NCBI RefSeq assembly: GCF_016653635.2
Contig: NZ_CP067420.1
Location: forward strand, 3,755,501 to 3,819,500
DNA from: Skermanella sp. TT6
GTDB lineage: Bacteria > Pseudomonadota > Alphaproteobacteria > Azospirillales > Azospirillaceae
Length of the DNA stretch: 64,000 bases
Reading direction: 5' to 3'
In this document: one piece after another, positions 45,218 to 52,764 of the stretch
How positions within the stretch are numbered: the stretch's first letter is position 1
How the letters are laid out: each line of letters opens with the position of its first letter
Program-made: the position numbers and the translations under genes
Notes under the pieces: generated by a model
Seen by the model: the letters and a program-made list of their open reading frames with translations, nothing else
Told to the model about the DNA's origin: nothing
Databases searched by the model: none

Positions 45218-46558
45218 ATGGCCGCGAGCGAAATCATCGGCAGGATAACCACCGGTCTCTACAGCCTCCTGGCGGAGGACGAACGCCCGGCCCCGCCCCC
45301 CGCCGGGGCCGCTCCCGCCGCCTCGTCCGCTCCGATGGGCTGTAGCTCTCCATCGGACTTCACGGTGGAACTGGCGCGCCTGCTGGCGGGCAATCCCAAG
45401 GCAACCGCCGGGCGGATCCACCTGATCGGCCTCGAACCCATCCGGGCTCGGCTGGGCGACCGGTGGCCCCGGCTGCAGGACGGCATCCATCTCCTTGCAT
45501 CGAAGGCGATCTCCCAGCACCTGGCACCGGACGACGTGTTCTGCCGCTACGGCGCGCTCGACTACCTGATCGCCTTCGCCCACCTCGGCCCGGAGGCCGC
45601 CCGGCTGAAGTCGGTCGCCATCGCCCAGTCCCTCTACAGGCATTTCCTCGGGGACGAGGATCTCGACGGGATCGTGATCCGGTCGGCGGTCGGGCGGCTG
45701 GACGGCAGCGTCGTGTTCGAGGAGCAGTCGCTTCAGGATATCCTGGGCGCGATGGCGACCGGCCTCGGTCCGCTGGCCGCCCAGCCCAACCCCGCGCTGG
45801 GATTGAACCGGCCGGGCCGCGACCTGCGTCTCGACTGGCGGTACCGCCCGGTGCTGGACAGGCGCCACAACGTGCTGTCGACATGGTGCTGCATTCCGGT
45901 GACCCGGCCGGCCGCGGGTCCGCCGGTGGAGGGGTACGCGGTGCTCGGCGGCGATGCCGGCGCTCACCGCTTCGCCGAACTGGACCGCATGACCCTCGGC
46001 CATGCGCTCGCCGACCTCGACGACCTGCTGGCCAACCGGTTCAGCGTCTTCGTCAATGCGCCGGTGCATTTCGAAAGCCTGTGCGCCCGCAGCACCCGGA
46101 GCGGCATCCTCGACCTGCTGAACGGTACCGACTCGACGATACGGCGCTTCCTGGTGCTGGAGATGTACGGGGTGCCCGGCGACATCTCGCGGACCCGCCT
46201 GCTCGATCTCGCCGGCATGCTGCGCCCCTTCTGCCGCTCTATCCTGCTGGCGGCCGATCCGCAGGCCCGCGGCATCGTCCATGCCCGGGAATGCGGGCTG
46301 CACGGCGTCAGCTTCGATCTTTCCGGCGGTCCCTGCACCGGCTTCTCCGGCACTTTCGACCGGACCTGCCGGGCGCTCGAACATGCCGGCACGCGCGTGG
46401 CCCTCGTCGGCATCCAAACCATCGAGCAGGCCCGGGCCGCAGCATCCGCCGGAGTGACCTATCTGGGCGGCCCCCGCATCGGCCCGCCCGCGGAAGTGCC
46501 GGCGAACATGGTCCGGTATGACTGGAACGATCTGCTGGCGGAGCGATGCACCCATTAA
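45218..46558 (+). CDS. hypothetical protein with degenerate GGDEF/EAL-like features
   Basis: This 446-aa protein starts at ATG 45218 after GGGAGG with 7-bp spacing. The N-terminal half (VFCRYGALDYLIAFAHLGPE) resembles a GGDEF fold without the catalytic GG(D/E)EF. The C-terminal half (RRFLVLEMYGVPGDI, then IQTIEQARAAASAGVTYLGG) resembles an EAL barrel without metal ligands or EAL. A role as a receptor or scaffold is possible. The assignment rests on pattern only and is tentative. A longer frame reaching 43925 overlaps the SDR gene and is not coding. Confidence 0.7.
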   Translation: MAASEIIGRITTGLYSLLAEDERPAPPPAGAAPAASSAPMGCSSPSDFTVELARLLAGNPKATAGRIHLIGLEPIRARLGDRWPRLQDGIHLLASKAISQHLAPDDVFCRYGALDYLIAFAHLGPEAARLKSVAIAQSLYRHFLGDEDLDGIVIRSAVGRLDGSVVFEEQSLQDILGAMATGLGPLAAQPNPALGLNRPGRDLRLDWRYRPVLDRRHNVLSTWCCIPVTRPAAGPPVEGYAVLGGDAGAHRFAELDRMTLGHALADLDDLLANRFSVFVNAPVHFESLCARSTRSGILDLLNGTDSTIRRFLVLEMYGVPGDISRTRLLDLAGMLRPFCRSILLAADPQARGIVHARECGLHGVSFDLSGGPCTGFSGTFDRTCRALEHAGTRVALVGIQTIEQARAAASAGVTYLGGPRIGPPAEVPANMVRYDWNDLLAERCTH

Positions 46559-46672
46559 AACTAAATCGTAATCTCTTTAGCGGCAGAATGCCGCATGGCA
46601 CTAAACCGATCGGTAAAATGCAAAACGTCACAAACATGCATTAAGCTGGCTTCTCAATAAGGAGGAAATGCC

Positions 46673-46867
46673 ATGCAAAAAGAAACTTCCCGACCGGTCT
46701 TCCTGATACTCGGCACGTCCGATGGGCACGGCACGATGGACCATCGGATCCTTGAACTGCCCAGCCAGGTCGCCGGGGATATCGTGGCCCGGGACCTCCA
46801 GTCCCGGCTCGGCAGCGCCGGAAAGGCCGACCGCACCTATTTCCGAGTGGTTCCCGCGTCGGCATGA
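46673..46867 (+). CDS. small hypothetical protein, 64 aa
   Basis: ATG 46673 follows a strong AAGGAGGA site (46659-46666), one of the best in the window. The 64-aa product (MQKETSRPVFLILGTSDGHG at the start, ending VVPASA) is soluble and has no family I recognise. The gene stands alone between the degenerate signalling gene and the antitoxin gene. The preceding 110 bp are AT-rich and could hold its promoter. Confidence 0.6.
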   Translation: MQKETSRPVFLILGTSDGHGTMDHRILELPSQVAGDIVARDLQSRLGSAGKADRTYFRVVPASA

Positions 46868-46949
46868 TACCTCCGCTTGATGGGTTCGGGATTTCGCCTT
46901 AAGCTCTCAGGCCGCCGCGCCCCGTGGCTGTCGGCCGAGAGGTTGAGGT

Positions 46950-47381
46950 ATGATCAGCGCCGCTCAGGTGATCGCCCTTCTTGGGGGCGAAAAGACCGTT
47001 GGCCGCACGCTTTCCAGTGACCTGGACATCGCGCGCCTGGTTCGCGACGGCCTGCCGGTTGACGTGATCGACCATTTGCTTGAGCTCCAGGCGATCAGCC
47101 AGGCCGAGTTGGATCGCATCGTGGCACCGCCCAAGGTCATGGCCGAACGGCGGCGCAAGAATCGCCTGACGCCCGAGCAGTCCGGGCGGGTGGTCCGCAT
47201 CGCCCGCGTGATCGCGGACGCGACGGAGACCTTCCGCTCCCGGGAGAAGGCGCTGACCTGGCTCCGCCGGCCGTCCAGGGCCCTGGAGGACGAGGCGCCC
47301 TTCGATCTTCTCGATACCGAGGAGGGGGCGCGGCTGGTGGAACATCTGCTCGGCCGCATCGCCCACGGCCTGGCCGCCTGA
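46950..47381 (+). CDS. Xre/MbcA/ParS-type antitoxin (DUF2384 toxin-binding domain)
   Basis: This 143-aa protein has an N-terminal Xre-like helical region (PVDVIDHLLELQAISQAELD, then VMAERRRKNRLTPEQSGRVV). The C-terminal toxin-binding domain is diagnostic: KALTWLRRPSRALEDEAPFDLLDTEEGA. It would neutralise the adjacent RES toxin and repress the shared promoter. Its stop overlaps the toxin ATG by one base (TGATG at 47379-47383), a typical coupled toxin-antitoxin arrangement. Confidence 0.92.
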   Translation: MISAAQVIALLGGEKTVGRTLSSDLDIARLVRDGLPVDVIDHLLELQAISQAELDRIVAPPKVMAERRRKNRLTPEQSGRVVRIARVIADATETFRSREKALTWLRRPSRALEDEAPFDLLDTEEGARLVEHLLGRIAHGLAA

Positions 47382-47800
47382 TGCGAGTCTGGCGCCTGAC
47401 CCGCCTTCCCTTCGCCGACCTGTCCGGTGCCGGCGCCGAACTTCTCGGCGGCCGGTGGACGTCGCCGCGGACGCCGGTGGTCTATGCCGCCATGGACGCG
47501 GCGCTCGCCGCGCTGGAACTGCGCGCCAACCTGGACCTGGATTTCTCGCTGGTGCCGGACGACTACGTCCTGCTCGGCATCGACACCAACTATCTCGGTT
47601 TCGAGGATGCGCCCCACCTGGATGGCCGGGATGCCTGCCGTGCCTTCGGGGACCGCTGGCTGTCCGAGGGGCGCTCCGCCCTGCTGCGCGTCCCCTCGGC
47701 CATCATGCCGGAAAGCCACAATATCCTGATCAACCCGCGCCACCGCGACGCGCGCCACGCCCGCATCGCCTGCCAGAGGCCCTGGCGCCCCTGCGCCTGA
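47381..47800 (+). CDS. RES-domain toxin
   Basis: This 139-aa protein begins MRVWRLTRLPFADLSG and has the RES fold: GAELLGGRWTSPRTPVVYAAMDAALAALEL near the start with the conserved Arg and Glu, and later the Ser region SALLRVPSAIMPESHNILINP. RES toxins deplete NAD+. The last 12 residues (ACQRPWRPCA) do not resemble the usual family end (PFxFDPRL). A +1 or -1 shift near 47770 would give PEALAPLRL, so a late frameshift is possible. The catalytic residues lie before this point. Confidence 0.87.
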   Translation: MRVWRLTRLPFADLSGAGAELLGGRWTSPRTPVVYAAMDAALAALELRANLDLDFSLVPDDYVLLGIDTNYLGFEDAPHLDGRDACRAFGDRWLSEGRSALLRVPSAIMPESHNILINPRHRDARHARIACQRPWRPCA

Positions 47801-47834
47801 GCGGCGGATACCCAACGGAACCACGGAGCACCCC

Positions 47835-48815
47835 ATGACCACCGCCCGCATGATCCGCATCACGGAGTTCGGATCGCCCGACGCGATGCGCCTCGAAACG
47901 GCCGAGTTGCCGCCGCCGGGTCCCGGCGAGGCTCAGGTCCGGCAGACCGCGGTCGGTTTCAACTATATCGACGTCTACCAGCGCAAGGGCGTCTACCCCC
48001 TTCCGCTGCCGACCGGACTCGGTCACGAGGCGGCCGGCGTGGTCGAGGCGGTCGGGCCGGAGGTCGCGGACCTCGAAGTGGGCGACCGCGTCGCCTACAT
48101 GAACGCCGGGCTGGGCGCCTATGCCGACATCCGGAACGTTCCGGCCGCGAAACTGGTGAAGATCCCGGCGGAAGTGACCGACGAGCAAGCGGCGTCCCTG
48201 CTGTTCAAGGGCCTGACCGCCCAGTATCTCCTGAAGAAGACCCATGCCGTGCAGCCCGGCGACATGGTGCTGGTCCACGCCGCGGCCGGCGGCGTCGGGC
48301 AGATCCTGTGCCGCTGGGCCAAGGCTTTGGGCGCCGAGGTCGTCGGTACCGCGGGCTCGGCGGAGAAATGCGCGATCGCCCGGGCCGCCGGCTGCGACGT
48401 CGCGATCGACTACACGGACCCGGACTGGCCGGACAGGCTGCTGAAGGAGACCGGCGGCCGCAAGGCGCGCGTCGTCTATGACTCGGTCGGCCGCGACACC
48501 TTCCTCAAATCGCTCGACTGCGCGGCCCCTTTTGGGCTGGTGGTGGTCTATGGCGCGGCGTCCGGCCCGGCCCCCGCGATCGAGCCGGAACTTCTCAACA
48601 AGAAGGGGAACCTGTTCCTCACCCGGCCGTCGGTCTTCCCGCACAATGCCGATCCGGCTACCTTCCGGGCCAACGCGGCAGACCTGTTCGACGCCATCGC
48701 GGCAGGCATGGTCAAGGTGGATATCGGCCGCCGCTTCCCGCTCGCCGAGGCGGCGAAAGCGCACCGGGCGGCGGAATCCCGCGCCACCACTGGCGCGATC
48801 CTGCTGCTGCCCTGA
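47835..48815 (+). CDS. quinone oxidoreductase / NADPH:quinone reductase (MDR family)
   Basis: This 326-aa zinc-free medium-chain dehydrogenase has the GroES-like N-terminus (NYIDVYQRKGVYPLPLPTGLGHEAAG). The nucleotide-binding motif is VLVHAAAGGVGQILCRWAKA. It is full length for Qor, which reduces quinones using NADPH. It follows the toxin gene by 34 bp but is probably separate in function. A strong hairpin at 48820-48854 ends its transcription against lepA. Confidence 0.92.
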   Translation: MTTARMIRITEFGSPDAMRLETAELPPPGPGEAQVRQTAVGFNYIDVYQRKGVYPLPLPTGLGHEAAGVVEAVGPEVADLEVGDRVAYMNAGLGAYADIRNVPAAKLVKIPAEVTDEQAASLLFKGLTAQYLLKKTHAVQPGDMVLVHAAAGGVGQILCRWAKALGAEVVGTAGSAEKCAIARAAGCDVAIDYTDPDWPDRLLKETGGRKARVVYDSVGRDTFLKSLDCAAPFGLVVVYGAASGPAPAIEPELLNKKGNLFLTRPSVFPHNADPATFRANAADLFDAIAAGMVKVDIGRRFPLAEAAKAHRAAESRATTGAILLLP

Positions 48816-48819
48816 CGTA

Positions 48820-48854
48820 GAGACCGCCCCCGGCTTGGCCGGGGGCGGTGTCTC
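48820..48854. terminator. bidirectional terminator between qor and lepA
   Basis: The arms ACCGCCCCCGGC-like and GCCGGGGGCGGT form a perfect 12-bp GC-rich stem with a 3-bp loop, extended by GAGAC/GTCTC with a small bulge. It lies between two convergent genes and overlaps the last codons of lepA. The T-run is poor. Confidence 0.7.
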
Positions 48855-50655
48855 AGTTGTCGTTCATCTTCAGCGCGGCGATGAAGGCGCTCTGCGGGAT
48901 CTCGACCTGGCCGAACTGGCGCATCCGCTTCTTGCCTTCCTTCTGCTTGTCCAGCAGCTTGCGCTTGCGGCTGATGTCGCCGCCGTAGCACTTGGCAAGG
49001 ACGTCCTTGCGCATCGCGCTGATCGTCTCGCGCGCGATGACCCGGCTGCCGATGGCGGCCTGCACCGCGATCTTGAACATCTGCCGGGGGATCAGCTCCT
49101 TCAGCCGCTCGCACAGGGCACGGCCGCGCTTCTCGGCGGCCGCCCGGTGGACGATGGTGCTCAGCGCGTCCACCGGCTCGGCGTTGACCATGATGGACAG
49201 CTTGACCAGGTCGCCCTCGCGGTACTCGTCCCATTGGTAGTCGAAGCTGGCATAGCCCCGGCTGATGCTCTTCAGCCGGTCGTAGAAGTCGAACACGACC
49301 TCGTTCAGCGGCAGGCGGTAGATCATCATGGCGCGGCTGCCGGCATAGGTCAGTTCGATCTGCTCGCCGCGCCGGTCGGTGCAGAGCTGGAGCACGCTGC
49401 CCAGGTATTCGTCCGGCAGCATGATGGTCGCCTTGATCCAGGGCTCCTCGATCTTGGCGATCCGCACCGGGTCGGGCATGTCGGCCGGATTGTGCAGGTC
49501 CAGGACGCTGCCGTCGTTCATGTGGATCTTGTAGACCACCGACGGCGCCGTGGTGATCAGGTCCAGGTCGAACTCGCGCTCCAGCCGCTCCTGGATGATC
49601 TCCAGGTGGAGCAGGCCCAGGAAGCCGCAGCGGAAGCCGAAGCCCAGCGCCGCCGACGTCTCCGCCTCGAAATGGAAGCTCGCGTCGTTCAGCGCCAGCT
49701 TGCCCAGGCTGTCGCGCAGGTGCTCGAACTGGGCGGCGTCGGTCGGGAACAGGCCGCAGAACACCACCGGCACCGACGGCTTGAAGCCGGCGAGCATCTG
49801 GGTCGCGGGCCGCTTGTCGTCGGTGATGGTATCGCCGACCTTGGTCTCCGTGATGTCCTTCATGCCGGCGGTGATGAAGCCCATCTCGCCGGGGTTCAGC
49901 ACGCCGGTCAGCAGGGGCTTGGGCGTGAAGACGCCGACGCGGTCGATCTCGCGCGCGGCCCCGCTCGCCATCATGCGCATCTTCATGCCGACCTTGAGCT
50001 GGCCGTCGACCACGCGCACCAGGATCACGACGCCCAGGTACGGGTCGTACCAGCTGTCGACCAGCAGCGCCTTGACGGGGCTGTCGAGATCGCCCTTGGG
50101 CGGCGGCAGCCGCTGGACGATCGCCTCCAGCACGTCGGGGATGCCGAGGCCGGTCTTGGCGGAGATCATCACGGCGTCGGACGCGTCCAGTCCGATCACG
50201 TCCTCGATCTGCTCCTTCACCCGGTCCGGCTCGGCCGCGGGAAGGTCGATCTTGTTCAGGACGGGAATGATCTCGTGGTTGTTGTCGATCGCCTGGTAGA
50301 CGTTGGCCAGCGTCTGGGCCTCGACGCCCTGGCTGGCGTCCACCACCAGGATCGATCCCTCGCACGCCGCCAGCGACCGGCTGACCTCGTAGGCGAAGTC
50401 CACGTGGCCGGGGGTGTCCATCAGGTTCAGCTGGTATTGCTGGCCGTCCTTGGCGGTATAGAGCAGGCGCACGGTCTGCGCCTTGATCGTGATCCCGCGC
50501 TCCCGCTCGATGTCCATGCTGTCCAGCACCTGCTCGCGCATCTCCCGCGAGTCCAGGCCCCCGCACATCTGGATCATCCGGTCCGCCAAGGTGGACTTGC
50601 CGTGATCGATATGGGCGATGATGGAGAAGTTACGGATATGCTTGAGGTCGGACAT
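48853..50655 (-). CDS. lepA: elongation factor 4 (LepA) GTPase
   Basis: This 600-aa translational GTPase has G1 AHIDHGKS, G2 around [13 protein letters not shown]3 DTPGHVDF and G4 NKIDLP. The EF4-specific C-terminal domain ends [19 protein letters not shown]. It acts on ribosomes, promoting back-translocation or helping in initiation under stress. It is full length. It converges with qor across a strong hairpin. The downstream end at 48853 overlaps that stem. Confidence 0.96.
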   Translation of the reverse strand: MSDLKHIRNFSIIAHIDHGKSTLADRMIQMCGGLDSREMREQVLDSMDIERERGITIKAQTVRLLYTAKDGQQYQLNLMDTPGHVDFAYEVSRSLAACEGSILVVDASQGVEAQTLANVYQAIDNNHEIIPVLNKIDLPAAEPDRVKEQIEDVIGLDASDAVMISAKTGLGIPDVLEAIVQRLPPPKGDLDSPVKALLVDSWYDPYLGVVILVRVVDGQLKVGMKMRMMASGAAREIDRVGVFTPKPLLTGVLNPGEMGFITAGMKDITETKVGDTITDDKRPATQMLAGFKPSVPVVFCGLFPTDAAQFEHLRDSLGKLALNDASFHFEAETSAALGFGFRCGFLGLLHLEIIQERLEREFDLDLITTAPSVVYKIHMNDGSVLDLHNPADMPDPVRIAKIEEPWIKATIMLPDEYLGSVLQLCTDRRGEQIELTYAGSRAMMIYRLPLNEVVFDFYDRLKSISRGYASFDYQWDEYREGDLVKLSIMVNAEPVDALSTIVHRAAAEKRGRALCERLKELIPRQMFKIAVQAAIGSRVIARETISAMRKDVLAKCYGGDISRKRKLLDKQKEGKKRMRQFGQVEIPQSAFIAALKMNDN

Positions 50656-50857
50656 GCCTGCGCCAAAAACCTGGGGATCAGGGCAGCACCATAGGGCCGA
50701 GGCACGGTCCGCGCAACGGAGACATGTCGATCGTCGCCGCGACGGGTAATTCTGTCCAGGCCCCGGCTGTGTTAACCATGTTATCAGGTGTCAACGACGT
50801 AGCCGGCAGGCGGAGGCGGGAAGCGGCCCGGCCTCCGTTCCGTATCGCGTCCCGTAT

Positions 50858-50880
50858 CGGGGGTCCGCGGGCGACCCCCG
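50858..50880 (+). promoter_or_regulatory. leader hairpin before the oxygenase gene
   Basis: CGGGGGTC (50858-50865) pairs with GACCCCCG (50873-50880), a perfect 8-bp stem 24 bp upstream of the ATG at 50905. It could affect mRNA stability or translation. No riboswitch family is recognised. Confidence 0.4.
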
Positions 50881-50904
50881 CAACGACAGGCGAAAGGTAT
50901 CCGC

Positions 50905-51537
50905 ATGCAGTCGATCAAGCTGAACGAAGCGGTGATGTATTGTTTCGGAACGCCGCTGTTCAAGGCGCGCATCCGCGACCATGCCGCGATGAACGCCGAG
51001 CTGGCGGCCTTCCTCCGGAAGGAGCGCGACGCCACGCCCGATAAGCACATGTCGGCAGTCCGGGGCTGGCAGGGCCGGAAGGACCTGTTCGAACACGATC
51101 ATCCCGCGTTGAACCGGCTGAAGGGCCAGGTGGCCAAGGCCGTGATCGCCGTCACCCAGACCTATTTCGGCCAGGCGCTCGACCCGGCCAAGTGCTTCGT
51201 GAACGGCGAGATGTGGGGAAACATCATCCCGAGCGGCGGCTACACCAAGCTGCACAATCACTCGAAGTCGCATTGGAGCGGCGTCTACTACATCGACGTC
51301 GACCAGACGGAAGGCGATTGGCCGGAGAACGGCTGCATCGAGTTCGTCGATCCCCGCAGCTTCCCCACCGCCTTCCACCACCCGAAATTCTCGATGCTGC
51401 CCAGCCTGACGATCAAGCCGGAGAACGGGCTGATGCTGCTGTTCCCCGGCTGGCTGAACCACTATGTCCACCCCTACCACGGCCCGGCGGAGCGGATCTC
51501 CATCGCCTTCAACGCCATGATCCGCGTCGACGACTGA
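50905..51537 (+). CDS. TIGR02466-type putative 2OG-Fe(II) oxygenase
   Basis: This 210-aa protein matches the TIGR02466 group. KLHNHSKSHWSGVYYIDVD carries the His-containing metal motif, and the C-terminal LFPGWLNHYVHPYHGPAERISIAFN gives the distal His and Arg that bind 2-oxoglutarate. The substrate is unknown. In cyanophages and marine bacteria these genes are often orphan. It is a single-gene unit after the lepA promoter region. RBS AAAGG precedes the ATG. Confidence 0.87.
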   Translation: MQSIKLNEAVMYCFGTPLFKARIRDHAAMNAELAAFLRKERDATPDKHMSAVRGWQGRKDLFEHDHPALNRLKGQVAKAVIAVTQTYFGQALDPAKCFVNGEMWGNIIPSGGYTKLHNHSKSHWSGVYYIDVDQTEGDWPENGCIEFVDPRSFPTAFHHPKFSMLPSLTIKPENGLMLLFPGWLNHYVHPYHGPAERISIAFNAMIRVDD

Positions 51538-51657
51538 CGGATCGCCGGCTGCCGGCCCGGAGGCGGCCTCGGCAAGGTCCCGCCGTCTGGGGCCGCGCTC
51601 GCAGAGGTCTTCCCAGCAGCGGTGCTGCAAGATGGTCCTGACAAGTCCTGCGGAGCG

Positions 51658-51760
51658 GAGCGCGGTCGGTCGGCCTTCGCCCGCCAGGGCGAACGCCGAC
51701 ACCCTGCGTCAAACGCTCCGGCCATGCTGTCGGCGTCGGCCTTCGGCCGAGGCCGACCTA
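51658..51760. repeat. imperfect palindromic repeat region
   Basis: Two GC-rich stem-loops, ggccttcgcccgccagggcgaacg (compressed around 51675-51700) and GTCGGCC-ttcggccga-GGCCGAC near 51733-51757, follow each other in a stretch without a gene. It looks like dispersed REP-type sequence. The right stem ends just before the stop codon of the small ORF at 51764-51889. Confidence 0.55.
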
Positions 51761-51763
51761 CGA

Positions 51764-51889
51764 TTAATCGATCAACTCCACTGTGCCGGGCCAGTAGTCG
51801 GCCATGTCGTGGGGCCGGATGAGATCCTTCCTGGCCTCGTCGAGCAGGTCGGCGTAAGCCATCTGAAGGGCGAAGGGCAGTCGTTCCAT
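51764..51889 (-). CDS. small 41-aa ORF behind a palindromic operator
   Basis: ATG 51889, preceded by GGGGACGG, opens a 41-codon frame starting MERLPFALQMAYADLLDEAR and ending PGTVELID. The segment LPFALQMAYADLLDEA resembles the N-termini of some nucleotidyltransferase-fold (GSU2403-like) proteins, so this may be a truncated gene whose 3' part was lost at the adjacent palindromic repeats. It is too short to appear among long frames. The perfect inverted repeat just upstream supports real transcription. Function is unknown. Confidence 0.45.
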   Translation of the reverse strand: MERLPFALQMAYADLLDEARKDLIRPHDMADYWPGTVELID

Positions 51890-51903
51890 CGGCCGTCCCC
51901 GGA

Positions 51904-51937
51904 TTGTTATACTTGAACTGCGGAAAAAGTATAACAA
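51904..51937. promoter_or_regulatory. perfect 11-bp-arm inverted repeat, operator candidate
   Basis: TTGTTATACTT (51904-51914) is mirrored by AAGTATAACAA (51927-51937) with a 12-bp spacer. It is AT-rich in a GC-rich genome and begins 14 bp upstream of the ATG of the small ORF at 51889. TATACT-like sequence inside could be a -10 box, so a bound repressor would occlude the promoter. Confidence 0.6.
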
Positions 51938-51986
51938 GCCGCGTCGCCGCCGCTCCCTCAGCGATGACCGAGGGTCTTTCCGCCTC

Positions 51987-52598
51987 TCACTCCGCCTGGG
52001 CCGGCACGTTCCGGCCCGACACCGTCGGCTCCGGCGGGGCCGGCCGCTTCCGCGACATCTTGAACAGCACCAGGATCGCGATCAGGAACGCCGCCAGCAT
52101 CAGCAGGCCGAAGCCGGTCGCCAGGTCGCCCAGCACGTGCTGGAGCGCCATGCCGGCCAGATAGCCGGCGCCTGCGAAGCATATGGCCCAGACCCCGGCG
52201 GCGATGAAGTTGAGGATGGCGAAGCGCGACCATGGCAGCCCGCTCATTCCCATGGCGAAGGAGCTGAAGTTGCGCACCCCGTAGATGAAGCGGAAGCTGA
52301 GGATGAAGCCGGTGCTGTACCGCTTGAGCAGGTTCAGCGCATGGTCGACGCCCGGCTTCCAGCGGGGAAAGCGCAGCAACAGCCGGGCCCCGTAGCGCCT
52401 GCCGATCAGGAAGTAGAGCTGGTCCCCGAGGAAGCTTCCCGCCCAGGCGAAACCGATCAGCGTCGTAAGGTCAAGGATGCCCTCGCGCGCAGCCACGCCG
52501 GAGAAAATGACGAACGTTTCACCTTCGAGAAATGTCCATGCAAAAACAACGGCATAGTAATAGTTACCATAATCCTTGATGGTTTCCAGAATATCCAC
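51987..52598 (-). CDS. DedA-family membrane protein
   Basis: This 203-aa integral membrane protein belongs to the DedA/SNARE-associated group, which includes undecaprenyl-phosphate and phospholipid transporters. Visible are the conserved FLEGETFVIFSGVAA near the N-terminus, GDQLYFLIGRRYG, and the basic motif RFIYGVRNFSSFAMGMSGL. Several membrane helices span the length (AILNFIAAGVWAICFAGAGY). GTG 52598 follows AGGAG with 7-bp spacing. The frame reaching 52667 lacks a site. Chemoreceptor neighbours are unrelated. Confidence 0.88.
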   Translation of the reverse strand: MDILETIKDYGNYYYAVVFAWTFLEGETFVIFSGVAAREGILDLTTLIGFAWAGSFLGDQLYFLIGRRYGARLLLRFPRWKPGVDHALNLLKRYSTGFILSFRFIYGVRNFSSFAMGMSGLPWSRFAILNFIAAGVWAICFAGAGYLAGMALQHVLGDLATGFGLLMLAAFLIAILVLFKMSRKRPAPPEPTVSGRNVPAQAE

Positions 52599-52764
52599 CG
52601 CGCGCTCCTGGGACAGGCCGATTCTTATGTGTTGGTCGCACTCTATCGGGAATCGTGGCGGTTGCATACCGCATTGGTGACATTTGGATCGATATACCCG
52701 TCCCGTCGCACTGCACCATCGGGATGACCGGAAGAGACCCCTGATCCGCGGGAGGCGGACCGGG

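Noticed and set aside
46641-46865. minus-strand frames opposite the 64-aa gene
   Set aside because: The plus-strand gene has a strong AAGGAGGA site, and the antisense frames have none.
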